DNA of 29,265 nt from positions 1-29,265 of the IMG/VR virus record IMGVR_UViG_3300017963_003227, one strand, 5' to 3'. Positions 14,097 to 22,509 of the stretch are shown here, piece after piece; position 1 is the stretch's first letter, and each line of letters begins with the position of its first letter. This DNA comes from a virus. A program made the position numbers and the translations under genes. Under the pieces are notes generated by a model, which worked only from the letters and a program-made list of their open reading frames with translations, had not been told where the DNA came from and made no database searches.

Positions 14097-15514
14097 TGGA
14101 CTGTCTCCTTTTGCTTTGTTTCCCAAGAACCCCAATCAAATTCGCTAAGTCTCTCTGTCCAAACGTGTGGACCAAGGTTGAAAAAGTTGCTAAACTTAGT
14201 TACTCCTTCTCCTATGTCAGAAGGTCCATCAATCTGAAAAACCATCCCAGGAACAAAACAGTAGCAATTCAATTCTGGTTGTAGTTGTATTAAAGCGTGA
14301 TCACTTCCTGTTGACTTATGCATGATCTCATTCATACGAAAGAGAATTTTGTCTGCGCTTTGAGGGTTGACCAAGTAGCCTTGATTTGAGAAGGCACCAT
14401 AGACTTTTACAATGTGTTGTGTCTCAGTTAGCTCAAAGTCTCTGCCCAATTCGGGATGCCATTTGCCCCCTGGAGTAGTATGAAACGTTGCTCCCAAAAA
14501 GAAAATGTCCCAAGGTTTGTTCAGAAAGTGTCCTTCAACGTATCTTAGGCGTTGTTGCATGTCTATACAGAGTAAGCAGTCATCTTCAAGCACCCCGATG
14601 ATTTTCCCTGTGTCTCTTGCTTCAGCTATTAGAGCAGTGTGAGAAAGCCAGTTACCTATTGTATTTGGGGTTGCTCGCATTAGAGAAACTTTTTCTTCCA
14701 AGCCAGTGTAGTCCTCTTTGCGAAGGGCGGAAAACTGTTTAACTAAAATTCCTGACCGTCGCATTTGCACTTTCATATTTTTACGACGGTCAATACGGTG
14801 AGAAAGGTTGATGTACCTCCAATCAATGTCTTCTAATTTAATTTTCACTACTGGTTCAGACATAGTTGTTAAGTACCCTCCAGCAGGAGAGATTCTCTCT
14901 ATTGCTTTTTGTTTTTCTTCCTCTGTTGGAGCCAAGCTAAGAAAGTCACAAACTTCACTCACAAACCTTGGTGGATTGTTAATAGCTCTTTCGTAGCTTA
15001 CAAGAAGAGTAGGCAGCTTTGTGTCCTGAATGAAGTCAAAGTTGCAGTTCCACCAGCGTCTGGTTTGTGCAGTGATGTCTTTTAGGGTTCTCAGTCCTAA
15101 GCTAGCATGGGCTTTGTCAAAACGTAACTCTCCTTGAATCGTTGCTAGGGGGTCCCTAGACACAAGAATAACATAAGGATTTCTTAGAAGGGGTGTAGTG
15201 TCTTGTACCCTTGTGATTCCTACTGGGTCCTTCCATCCCCAAACGTCACACTCTTTATTCCGTTGTTTAACCCGTTCTGCACGTACTTCAATGTAAGCAC
15301 TCTGCATCTTCTGGTCTTCAAAGTTAAAAGCATCCATGTCTTCTCTTGGACCTAGGTCAATTCCTAGTGCTTCAATGACGGCAGCAACCATCGACGTACC
15401 TCCCCTAGGAATGCCCGCAATAATTATGGTCTGCTGTTGAGGTCTTTCTACGTGAGCCTTTCTATTCAAAGAAATAGAAGTGTCCACTTTTCCTGTGCGT
15501 TGAAAAGTATTCAT
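14093..15514 (-). CDS. Sulfotransferase-GT25 glycosyltransferase fusion
   Basis: The 473-aa protein joins two enzymes. Residues 29-215 form a P-loop sulfotransferase: IIAGIPRGGTSM (31-42) is the 5'-phosphosulfate loop and VSRDPLATIQGELR (118-131) matches the 3'-phosphate-binding segment. From about 231 a GT25 (LPS-type) transferase begins with WRYINLSHRIDRR (232-244), then NTIGNWLSHTALI and the acidic VLEDDCLL (308-315), the E/D-D-D motif of GT25, followed by FFLGATFH and AFSNQGYLVNP. Both active sites appear intact. It probably both glycosylates and sulfates the same glycan, using PAPS from the host. ATGA junctions tie it to the genes on both sides. The fusion is unusual. Confidence 0.82.
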   Translation of the reverse strand: MNTFQRTGKVDTSISLNRKAHVERPQQQTIIIAGIPRGGTSMVAAVIEALGIDLGPREDMDAFNFEDQKMQSAYIEVRAERVKQRNKECDVWGWKDPVGITRVQDTTPLLRNPYVILVSRDPLATIQGELRFDKAHASLGLRTLKDITAQTRRWWNCNFDFIQDTKLPTLLVSYERAINNPPRFVSEVCDFLSLAPTEEEKQKAIERISPAGGYLTTMSEPVVKIKLEDIDWRYINLSHRIDRRKNMKVQMRRSGILVKQFSALRKEDYTGLEEKVSLMRATPNTIGNWLSHTALIAEARDTGKIIGVLEDDCLLCIDMQQRLRYVEGHFLNKPWDIFFLGATFHTTPGGKWHPELGRDFELTETQHIVKVYGAFSNQGYLVNPQSADKILFRMNEIMHKSTGSDHALIQLQPELNCYCFVPGMVFQIDGPSDIGEGVTKFSNFFNLGPHVWTERLSEFDWGSWETKQKETVQ

Positions 15515-16182
15515 GATCGTTGCTCAAACAAAATGTTTTCACGGGCATAGATACCAATAGGACAAAACCAAGGAGCTAACTTTTTGATTAGTTCTTCTTG
15601 TGTAGGTTCATCTGCATAGAGAGGGGTGCTATGAGACTCAATGTAAAGGTATCGAACCTTTTTGAATGTCTCTTGGGCCCCTTCAATTACAAACAGTTGA
15701 CTGCCTTGGACATCTGCCCAAACAAAGTCAATTACAGTATTAGAAGTATCACCATACCGGGTGTCGTACCATGTGTCGAGTCGAATACAAGGTACGTCGA
15801 TTGGGTCTTTGAATTTAATTTCAGGAGAACGTTGGTAATGTCCGGTAGGCTGAGAAAGGCTGCCGGAAAAGTCCCAATCCTCTCGATAGCCTGCCCGCCC
15901 TGTACTAGCGTGGAACATTCGTGAGCCATCAACATCAGCAACTGCTTTTGGCACAAGGAACACACTACTGCTTAGTTGACGTCGCTTTTGTAAATTGTTA
16001 TACCAACGGGCAATAGCTCTGCTTTCGCAGTCAAAACAAAAGATGGTTGCTTGGGGCATTGATTCTAGAAAAGCTAGCGTGTCTGTTCCTTCATGGCAAC
16101 CAATCTCTAAAATAAGAGGGGAAACTGTCTTAACAAACTCTCTGATCTCCCCAGCAGTTAGGGTGTGAGGATACTGTTTCAT
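15511..16182 (-). CDS. FkbM-family SAM methyltransferase
   Basis: The 223-aa protein has motif I LEIGCHEGTDT (25-35), acidic motif II FCFDCES (48-54) and VWADVQGSQLFVIEGA (154-169), which fits the FkbM pattern D-x-x-G-x-x......GA with Gln in place of the usual Glu residues. RYLYIES follows as the next strand. The N-terminus is short. It probably methylates a sugar hydroxyl. Its start forms an ATGA overlap with the upstream GT gene. It is more distant from the other two FkbM proteins (10621-11382, 11404-12120) than they are from each other. Confidence 0.8.
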   Translation of the reverse strand: MKQYPHTLTAGEIREFVKTVSPLILEIGCHEGTDTLAFLESMPQATIFCFDCESRAIARWYNNLQKRRQLSSSVFLVPKAVADVDGSRMFHASTGRAGYREDWDFSGSLSQPTGHYQRSPEIKFKDPIDVPCIRLDTWYDTRYGDTSNTVIDFVWADVQGSQLFVIEGAQETFKKVRYLYIESHSTPLYADEPTQEELIKKLAPWFCPIGIYARENILFEQRS

Positions 16183-16880
16183 GAGTGCGCTCCTGTAAAA
16201 ACGTTGTAAGCGGTTCCTGGAAAAGTCTCTGGTCCAGGATACCGATTAAAGCTGTTACCTATCGTACTTTTTGTCCCAATGTGCTCTGCTAAAGAAGGCA
16301 TGTGAACTAATTCAGTGTAGCCTAATGCGTTAGCAGAAAGAGAGACACCTCCATCAATGTTCCGCCACCCGTTTTTAACACATAAAGCGCGTTCAGCAAT
16401 TCTGTTAGTACCCAACAAGCCTGCAAATGAATGCCGGCTAAAAACCAACGCTTGCGCCCCTCTTCCTTTCTGATTAGAAGGATACCAACCTTTTTTGCCG
16501 TCTGCTAGCTCTTCATTCTCTTTGTAGTTACAAAGGTTGAGGTAAGCTTTCTTAGGGTATTCTCCTTGCTCAATGTACTGGCGAACCCCTTTACAAAGCA
16601 AGACATCATCTTGAAATAACGCAAAGTGAGTTGCTTGTGGATTACAAACAAGTAGTTGCCAAGCAGCAGTCATCCAGTTTGCTACAATACGAATAGGAGG
16701 GTTGTGAGTGACTACAGGCAGGCTAAACAGTTCGTATTCACTGCAAGAAGAGTCACCATCCACGAAAAGAGTAGGGTTGTGAAACCCAGCTTCTATTAGA
16801 CTTTTTAGAGTTATTGGAAAAAGATCATACCGCCGTTCAGGAACGGTCAGCAGGCCATACGCCCAAATCGGGTTCTTCAC
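16179..16880 (-). CDS. GT-A-fold glycosyltransferase
   Basis: The start is GTG 16880, with AAAAGGAG 8 nt upstream; it overlaps the end of the zinc-ribbon gene by 44 nt. The 233-aa protein begins WAYGLLTVPERRYDLFPITLKSL, followed by a strand PTLFVDGD, then HFALFQDDVLLCKGV with the metal-binding QDDV (90-93). It then has RGAQALVFSRH and RNIDGGVSL, a G-D/N-x-D-like later motif. This is the layout of small GT2/GT-A enzymes with a DDV motif. It is the first transferase of the cluster after the tail genes. Donor and acceptor are unknown. Confidence 0.75.
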   Translation of the reverse strand: MKNPIWAYGLLTVPERRYDLFPITLKSLIEAGFHNPTLFVDGDSSCSEYELFSLPVVTHNPPIRIVANWMTAAWQLLVCNPQATHFALFQDDVLLCKGVRQYIEQGEYPKKAYLNLCNYKENEELADGKKGWYPSNQKGRGAQALVFSRHSFAGLLGTNRIAERALCVKNGWRNIDGGVSLSANALGYTELVHMPSLAEHIGTKSTIGNSFNRYPGPETFPGTAYNVFTGAHS

Positions 16881-17292
16881 TTTGTTCGCTCCTTTTGATC
16901 GCTTCCAATACTAGCTTACGTGCCCAGCTACGCGCAAAGATTATCCCGCCCGGCAAGGTTGTTCCATACTTAGCTATTCTAGAAAGAATCGGTTTTCCGT
17001 CTAATTTCCACTCTCGCCGCTTAGCTTCTGCAAGTAACGCATTAACGATCTTTATAAGGTTGTCTCGGCATCTATCAGGCCCCCAACGGTTCATCTGACT
17101 GATCCACGCCCTACAAGCACAGCCAGAAACCACGTCTGTTCCTAAGCGGGACAATAACAGTGTGTGAAGTATTGTTCCTGGCACTTTTGGACACGTCCTT
17201 CTGGGGGGTTTTGTGGATTTTCCCGAATAGACCCATCCGCAGCGTGGGCAAGGGAGCCATTGCGTTCCTTGTCGTTTTATGTCGCAGTCCAT
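16837..17292 (-). CDS. Zinc-ribbon protein at the tail/glycan boundary
   Basis: The 151-aa protein begins with a treble-clef or ribbon-like LPCPRCGWVYSGKSTKPPRRTCP, in which three or four Cys could bind zinc. It continues with a CACRAWISQMNRWGPDRCRDN segment (Cys-x-Cys plus a third Cys) and a long helix (LIKIVNALLAEAKRREW). The C-terminal half is basic with aromatic residues. The M-N-x-W-G-P-D-x-C pattern is one I associate, from memory, with proteins next to glycosyltransferases in planctomycete-type prophages; no function is known to me. ATG 17292 overlaps the upstream stop as TAATG. It could be a nucleic-acid-binding or adaptor protein. Confidence 0.65.
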   Translation of the reverse strand: MDCDIKRQGTQWLPCPRCGWVYSGKSTKPPRRTCPKVPGTILHTLLLSRLGTDVVSGCACRAWISQMNRWGPDRCRDNLIKIVNALLAEAKRREWKLDGKPILSRIAKYGTTLPGGIIFARSWARKLVLEAIKRSEQSEEPDLGVWPADRS

Positions 17293-17801
17293 TAGAGTGT
17301 TGTAATTGAACAGGTTGAACTAGTTGGGTCACACTTAGGCCCTGGTGTACCATGCTCAGCATAAGGCACGTCAAAATTGGAAAAATGCATACAATCTCGA
17401 TCTTCAAAGGTTTGAAGTTCCCAAGCGATATAGTATGATACTAGTCCTCCAGCCAGTGAATACCACGCCCAGACTTCTCCTCCGGCCCATACCCAAACTG
17501 TGACCGTCACCAAAGTTGCTCCACAAGGAGCGTCGTCTGACGTGTATTGCCACGTACAGCTGTTACCAACTTCCTGAAGAAAGTCTGTAACATAGCTGCC
17601 GTTCACCTCAGTATCGCAGTCAGCACAATTATCATCTACTACACCAGAAATGTCCACCTGAATTTGATTTGGATGATCCCCAATACATCCCCCACAACTT
17701 ACACAACAATTCCCTACTGGAAGAAACCGCCATAGACCTGTTCCGGTTTTGGCAGGCAGCCAAAGATTGCTGGATCGTCTTGTGTACTTAGGTCTAAACA
17801 T
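17292..17801 (-). CDS. Cysteine-rich protein, probably minor tail component
   Basis: The 169-aa protein contains 11 cysteines: CCVSCGGC near residue 32, CADC and NGSY about 58-68, SCTWQY, PCG, and three near the C-terminus. The middle is rich in beta strand (ATLVTVTVWVWAGGEVWAWYSL). The pattern C-x-x-C...NGSY...C-x-W...PCG is suggestive of a disulfide- or metal-stabilised beta domain. No signal peptide is seen. It lies at the end of the tail gene series, 1 nt after the upstream stop (TAG-T-ATG), so a virion role is the best guess. The family was not identified. Confidence 0.6.
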   Translation of the reverse strand: MFRPKYTRRSSNLWLPAKTGTGLWRFLPVGNCCVSCGGCIGDHPNQIQVDISGVVDDNCADCDTEVNGSYVTDFLQEVGNSCTWQYTSDDAPCGATLVTVTVWVWAGGEVWAWYSLAGGLVSYYIAWELQTFEDRDCMHFSNFDVPYAEHGTPGPKCDPTSSTCSITTL

Positions 17802-17802
17802 A

Positions 17803-18381
17803 CTAGGTAGGGCATTCTGCGGCGATGACGTACCATTTAGTGTGGTACTTAACTGCTACACATTTTGTAGCTGTGGCTAAAGAATCTCCAGTACTCAAAA
17901 GCCAGTCATTTACGGTTATGTTATCTCCCGTATCAGCAAGAGTGCTTCCTGCCCAAACAGACATAGTAGCAGAACTGTCTCTTGCCAACTCTCCATCTAG
18001 TTTGCCGAAAGCGATATCAAACCCAGAGAGCAAAGCAAACCATTTGCCAAACTTTGTACGCACAACCACAATCCAATCTTGACCAATGTCAGATTGTGAA
18101 AGGTTGTAGACTGTTCTTTCAAGACCTGTCACAGCTACTAAAGCAGGAGGATCACTATCATCCAACTTGTAAATGTCACAAGTAGCACTTCCAGGTTCAT
18201 CATCGTTAGCTAGGCCTGGAATACCTCCTGAATCTTGAGGCTTCGCTAGATACACTTCTGGAGGAAGAAAAGTGTTCGGCAAGGGTGATTGGGTTGCTCT
18301 TTTTAACTTTTCTTGCTGGAACCAATCCCACATCTCGTTGAGACGGTCCTCTGCTCTTTGTGTGAGAATCTTTTGAGCCAT
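17803..18381 (-). CDS. Hypothetical tail-module protein
   Basis: ATG 18381 is chosen because it follows the previous stop by 4 nt; the longer frame to 18492 lies inside the upstream gene. The 192-aa protein starts with a charged amphipathic helix (TQRAEDRLNEMWDWFQQEKLKRA), a Pro-rich linker (SPLPNTFLPPEVYLAKP), then a beta-rich part (ATCDIYKLDDSD, LVAVTGLERTVYNLS, DWIVVVRTKFGKWFALLSG) ending VAVKYHTKWYVIAAECPT. A helical N-terminus followed by beta domains is common in tail-tip and baseplate-like proteins. No family was recognised and there is no clear ribosome site; coupling to the upstream gene is likely. Confidence 0.6.
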   Translation of the reverse strand: MAQKILTQRAEDRLNEMWDWFQQEKLKRATQSPLPNTFLPPEVYLAKPQDSGGIPGLANDDEPGSATCDIYKLDDSDPPALVAVTGLERTVYNLSQSDIGQDWIVVVRTKFGKWFALLSGFDIAFGKLDGELARDSSATMSVWAGSTLADTGDNITVNDWLLSTGDSLATATKCVAVKYHTKWYVIAAECPT

Positions 18382-18385
18382 GAGA

Positions 18386-18811
18386 CTATCTTGGAAGAAT
18401 GAGAAGGGAGAAACGAACAACACCCTTTGTTGCCCGTATTGACAACTTCTGAACAGAAACGGGTGTGCCTTTAATGGTTTCTCCTGGAGCAATAACCCAA
18501 CAAGAGTCAGGCACAGCGGGTAAGCCTAAAAGAAGTTGTTTTTGAGCTAGTTCCGCTTGTTCTTCTGGACTTAGCTTTTTGGTAAGATTCCTACCCTCTT
18601 CATTGCGAATAACAAGCATACCCTCTTGGTTAGTTAACCAACCTAGGTCGATGGCCTCAAACTGTTCTGCTGCTTTACAAGAGCGGTGATAAGCTTGTTC
18701 GTCAGATTGCAGTTCGTAAGAGTACCGTGACTCAAACGGTACTGGTTCTTGTCCAACGATTTGATGATAGACTTGCTCAACAACTGTCACGCGGTTTTTG
18801 ATGTCAGGCAT
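18386..18811 (-). CDS. Hypothetical minor tail protein
   Basis: The 141-aa protein has an N-terminal VTVVEQVYHQIVGQEPVPFESRYSYELQS, a central GWLTNQEGMLVIRNEEGRNL and a C-terminal WVIAPGETIKGTPVSV followed by LSIRATKGVVRFSLLILP. The last segments resemble a small beta-sandwich that might decorate a tail tube or tip. No family was recognised. It follows the 19265-18837 gene by 25 nt, in the series of small tail genes after the tape measure. Confidence 0.6.
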   Translation of the reverse strand: MPDIKNRVTVVEQVYHQIVGQEPVPFESRYSYELQSDEQAYHRSCKAAEQFEAIDLGWLTNQEGMLVIRNEEGRNLTKKLSPEEQAELAQKQLLLGLPAVPDSCWVIAPGETIKGTPVSVQKLSIRATKGVVRFSLLILPR

Positions 18812-18836
18812 AGTTTCGCTCCTTGCCTAAGATAAA

Positions 18837-19265
18837 TCATGCTTCAAACGCTTCTACAACTACTGAACAACTTGCGGTGTCCGCTTTGATTCTTAGTGTG
18901 TTTGTGTTTGCCCCACTCGTGCCTGGACCAGTACCGTATTCTCCAAAAAGGTTTCTAGACAATCGTAAGCACCAGGTTTCTCCTGCGCGCACTTCAGCTA
19001 GTGGGTAGAATACTCCTGTTTCTGGATCCCAAATACCTACATTAACGTAGTTGGTGCTGTCGAGGTTTGTTATTTGGCAAAGGCCAGGAATTGTCAGTTC
19101 CGATAAGTCAACATCGATACCGGCAATTGTAACGGTGAATACACCCGGAACAGGTCCCTTAAAAGAGGCCACATCAGTTTGAAAGGAAGAGGGTCGTGGA
19201 GAAGACCACTGGTTGTCTCCCACAAGAACAGTCATCCACTGCCGTATTGTTGCTTCGTTAGCCAT
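18837..19265 (-). CDS. Probable minor tail protein
   Basis: The 142-aa protein is almost entirely beta strand by eye: MTVLVGDNQWSS, GVFTVTIAGIDVDLSEL, CQITNLDSTNYVNVGIWDPETGVFYPLAEVRAG and a Gly/Thr-rich C-terminus (YGTGPGTSGANTNTLRIKAD). The I-x-N-L-D-x-x-N-Y-V-x-V-G segment is one often seen in small phage proteins encoded after the tape measure. CGGAG precedes the ATG. The structural role is inferred from position and composition. Confidence 0.6.
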   Translation of the reverse strand: MANEATIRQWMTVLVGDNQWSSPRPSSFQTDVASFKGPVPGVFTVTIAGIDVDLSELTIPGLCQITNLDSTNYVNVGIWDPETGVFYPLAEVRAGETWCLRLSRNLFGEYGTGPGTSGANTNTLRIKADTASCSVVVEAFEA

Positions 19266-19280
19266 TGTAGTGTACTCCGG

Positions 19281-20165
19281 CTATAGTGTTGTTGGAATGC
19301 CTAAGGTAAGAAAATTAGATTCACTGTATCGCTCAATGGTTATTTCCTCTGCATCATCCGCAGTATTAACAGCCTTACCAGAGGCGTTAATGAATGTTTC
19401 TACAGGGTTGCCTGGAGTGTCCGTGTTAAGAGCCACATCCCCTTCATCGTCTAATACATGCGTGCCTTTTGCTTTTACTGTCTTATCAAACCCGTTGGAA
19501 GCAATCTCAAAGTGCAAAGTAATAGTGTAGTAGTACACACAAGAGCCTTGGATTTTCCGTTCCCAATGAACGTCAGACAACAGTATTTTACGGGCAGTCA
19601 TACCCCAAAGGGTTGCACTGTTTACTGTATTCACCATTGAAGCAAACGTAGAAAGTCCCAGAGAGGAAGTGTTAACACTAATAACAACCGTTGGATGGCT
19701 GTCTCTGAACTCTCTATCAGTCTCTGGCAACAGTTGATGGGCTGCTGTTTCTATTGCGTTCCCATTACGGTCTACATCATAAATGCGGGTTTCTTTTTGG
19801 AAGTTACCACTGATCTTTGCAGGCTCAAGCAGGGGGTCTTCAATAGGAGTGTCTTGACAACGATCCATTGGTTTAGTGCTAAACAAGCACCTAACCGTCC
19901 AGTATTTGCTTTTTTCTCCTCCCCGTTGTTGTAATTGCTTGGCCCTTCGTTCTGCGCGACAGTAAGCCCAGATGTTTAGATCATTTCCTTCGTTATAAAT
20001 AGAGCCTACTAATGGCAGACCAGAAGCGTCCAGTACCGTGTCTGGACCGTCAGCGTAGTCTGTTGTCTCCACCTTATAGGTGATCCAAAAGTCACGGTGG
20101 CCTTCCTTGTTTTGATCGCCAGTCCATTCTAGTCTATCGTCAGTATGGATTACACTTGCAGACAT
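19281..20165 (-). CDS. Tail protein downstream of tape measure
   Basis: The 294-aa protein has several recognisable segments but no named domain: FWITYKVETTDYADGPDTVLDASGL, YWTVRCLFSTKP, EPAKISGNFQKETRIYDVDRNG and VYYYTITLHFEIASNGFDK near the C-terminus. It is beta-rich, with the feel of a distal-tail or baseplate-hub protein. The position 4 nt after the tape measure stop is where siphoviruses usually encode the distal tail protein, so that role is plausible. It is not proved by any motif. Confidence 0.6.
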   Translation of the reverse strand: MSASVIHTDDRLEWTGDQNKEGHRDFWITYKVETTDYADGPDTVLDASGLPLVGSIYNEGNDLNIWAYCRAERRAKQLQQRGGEKSKYWTVRCLFSTKPMDRCQDTPIEDPLLEPAKISGNFQKETRIYDVDRNGNAIETAAHQLLPETDREFRDSHPTVVISVNTSSLGLSTFASMVNTVNSATLWGMTARKILLSDVHWERKIQGSCVYYYTITLHFEIASNGFDKTVKAKGTHVLDDEGDVALNTDTPGNPVETFINASGKAVNTADDAEEITIERYSESNFLTLGIPTTL

Positions 20166-20169
20166 ACTA

Positions 20170-22509
20170 CTACTCTCCCAACGTTACAGCTTCAATATCA
20201 CTACGTTGAGCACGCATCTCTTCCAAAATTTCTTCCAGAACCATTACTCCCTTTGGTGCATTAGCGATAGATTGTTCAAAGGCTTGCCCAGGCGACAAAG
20301 GCTTAGGCATAGAATCAGGGCGGGGGATTGGAGCAAATTGAGGAGCAGCGTTAATTGGGTCTCCAGTTGCTCCTTTGGGAATGTCCTGCATCCACTGGCT
20401 GCCTGGCTTGGGAATTCTTGCGTTGATCTTTGGGATGAGTTGTCGTTCCTGCTCTTGAAAAGCCCAAATTGAATTGAGTCTTTCTACCTCTTGTTGCACT
20501 GCTTCTTGTTTTGCTCTGGCTTCTACTTGTTCTAGTGCTAATTCTTGGATGGACTTTTCTGTCTTTTGTTTTGTCACGTTGTCCATTAGTTTTTGCTGAG
20601 TACTCATTAACTCTTCTAGCTTCTCTTTCCTCTTTTGTTCTGAAGCAGCTAATGTCTGTTCAAAAATGTTTTCACGTTCTTTGGCTTTGTTTGTCCTTTC
20701 AAGAGCATCGTTCAAGTCTTTACGGTACTCTACTAGCTTTTTTTGTTGCTTTTGTAATTCCCGTAACTTTGCAATGTCTTGTTCAGTAAGAGCAAACCCT
20801 AAACGCTTGTCTGACTCTTTTCCTGTGTACTTTTCTCCCCGCTTGTCTCCCTTACGTAGAATCTTTTGAATGCTTTGTTCTTTTGCAGAGATGTCTCTAG
20901 TAGTTGCACTCGTTTCTTGTTCAAGAATCTTGCCCCGCTTACTTAGATCAGTCTCTTGCATGGCTCCCGCAATAAACTTTTGTTGGCGGGTGCCCCAGAT
21001 ACCCAACAACGCTTCACTAAGTTTTTTGCTTCTTGCCATTTCAGCATTCAGTTCTGAAATACCACTCACACTCCTCCAAAGAGCAGCGGCCAGAGCACCG
21101 ACCCCAACAACGGCCAACGTTTGGGCTACCACCGTAAAAGAACCAGACAGAGCAACTGCTGTTCCGAGCATTGAAGTTACGGTTCCAAGTGCAATCGTCA
21201 ACGGTCCTAACGCACCTACTACAAGGGCCGCTGTAATAATAATGTCTTTCGTGCCATTATCAAGCCGGTTCCACCATTCTGTAGCAGCTACTAACTTGTT
21301 TGTCAATAACTCAATGGTAGGAACTAACCGCTCTCCAATGTCAATAGCAACCACACTAAGTTTGTTGCGTACTTGCGCCATTCGATTACTGAAGGATTGC
21401 ATCTGCACTTCAGCAACATGGTTTGTTGTACCTCCTGCAGAACGCAGTTCACTTTCATACTCTCTGATAGCGTTAGAAGTACCTATCAAAGGCAAAATTA
21501 CCTGTTGTACTCTTGCTTGAAAACCTAACATGTCAAGAGTAACTACCTTTTGCTGGTCAGACATTCCTGCCAAAATAGTTTCTAGGTTGCCTACAATGTC
21601 GGCAAAGTTGTGCATTTTACCAGTAGAGTCAAATACTTCAAACCCTAATTCTCTGTGGGCTGCCGCATTATCAAGAGTTGTTTTGGACAGCAACCTCAAA
21701 AAACGATCTAGAGAGTTACCAGCCAATTCTGCTTTTACACCCTGGTCTGCTAATGCTGCTAAAACTGCAACACCTTCTTCAACATCCTTGTTGTACGCTT
21801 TCAAGGCAGCACCAGCCTTACTGGTTAGTGCAGTAGAAAATTGTTCCACAGTTGCGTTAGCTAACGTGTTTGCTTTTACAAGAACATCAGACACTCGTGC
21901 CATGCTCTGAGCGTCTTCATAGGCATCCTCCATAGTTAAACCCAAAGCACTTTGTGCGTCTGTAAGCAAGTCTGTTGCTTTGGCCATGTCAAAAGCACCA
22001 GCCGTAGCAAACTTAATGACCTGAGGTAGTAGAGCCATAGATTGCTCAGCATCTTTTCCAGCTGAAGCTAAGTAGAAGTAAGCACGGGCTAGTTCTTTTG
22101 GTCCTTGGACTGCCTCTGTAGACAAATCTAAAGAGAGTTGACGCATTCGGTCTATTTGCGCGTTAGTCACGTCCATGATAGCAATGCTTTCTGTCATTGC
22201 TTTATCAAACTGAGCAAACGACCTAACAGCCAGTCCGCCAAGAATAGTTAAGGGAGCAGTAAGACGTAATGATAAGGTCCGGCCAAGCCTAGTCATCTCT
22301 TGGCCCAGCTTTTGCATTGACCGGCCAATAATTAGAGAGGCAGTCTGATGGGCTTTAACGTACTTGCCTGTTGCCCGGTCATGAAGACGCCCCATTCGGT
22401 CAAGGTAGGTATTAGTATCCTTCGTTGCTTGTTCAAGCATCTTACGATACTCGTCACCGCGACCAGTCAGGCGAATAACTAGCTTTTCAATTTCTTCTGC
22501 TGCGGCCAT
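20170..22509 (-). CDS. Tail tape measure protein (TP901 type)
   Basis: The 779-aa protein opens with a helical lead, then a TP901/PhageMin_Tail-type core (about 85-360) that includes FAQFDKAMTESIAIMDVT, LARAYFYLASAGKDAEQSM, FDMAKATDLLTDAQSALG and LADQGVKAELAGNSLDRFL. A hydrophobic region follows (about 420-480: IIITAALVVGALGPLTIALG and more), then a long charged coiled coil (about 540-690) and a Pro-rich end. If about 0.15 nm per residue holds, the tail is roughly 115 nm, a siphovirus size. The start overlaps the frameshifted chaperone ORF by 23 nt. This is the classical position just after the chaperones. Confidence 0.93.
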   Translation of the reverse strand: MAAAEEIEKLVIRLTGRGDEYRKMLEQATKDTNTYLDRMGRLHDRATGKYVKAHQTASLIIGRSMQKLGQEMTRLGRTLSLRLTAPLTILGGLAVRSFAQFDKAMTESIAIMDVTNAQIDRMRQLSLDLSTEAVQGPKELARAYFYLASAGKDAEQSMALLPQVIKFATAGAFDMAKATDLLTDAQSALGLTMEDAYEDAQSMARVSDVLVKANTLANATVEQFSTALTSKAGAALKAYNKDVEEGVAVLAALADQGVKAELAGNSLDRFLRLLSKTTLDNAAAHRELGFEVFDSTGKMHNFADIVGNLETILAGMSDQQKVVTLDMLGFQARVQQVILPLIGTSNAIREYESELRSAGGTTNHVAEVQMQSFSNRMAQVRNKLSVVAIDIGERLVPTIELLTNKLVAATEWWNRLDNGTKDIIITAALVVGALGPLTIALGTVTSMLGTAVALSGSFTVVAQTLAVVGVGALAAALWRSVSGISELNAEMARSKKLSEALLGIWGTRQQKFIAGAMQETDLSKRGKILEQETSATTRDISAKEQSIQKILRKGDKRGEKYTGKESDKRLGFALTEQDIAKLRELQKQQKKLVEYRKDLNDALERTNKAKERENIFEQTLAASEQKRKEKLEELMSTQQKLMDNVTKQKTEKSIQELALEQVEARAKQEAVQQEVERLNSIWAFQEQERQLIPKINARIPKPGSQWMQDIPKGATGDPINAAPQFAPIPRPDSMPKPLSPGQAFEQSIANAPKGVMVLEEILEEMRAQRSDIEAVTLGE

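Noticed and set aside
20870-21520. 216-aa plus-strand open frame
   Set aside because: Lies wholly antisense to the tape measure gene; Ala/Thr/Ser-rich shadow without a ribosome site.
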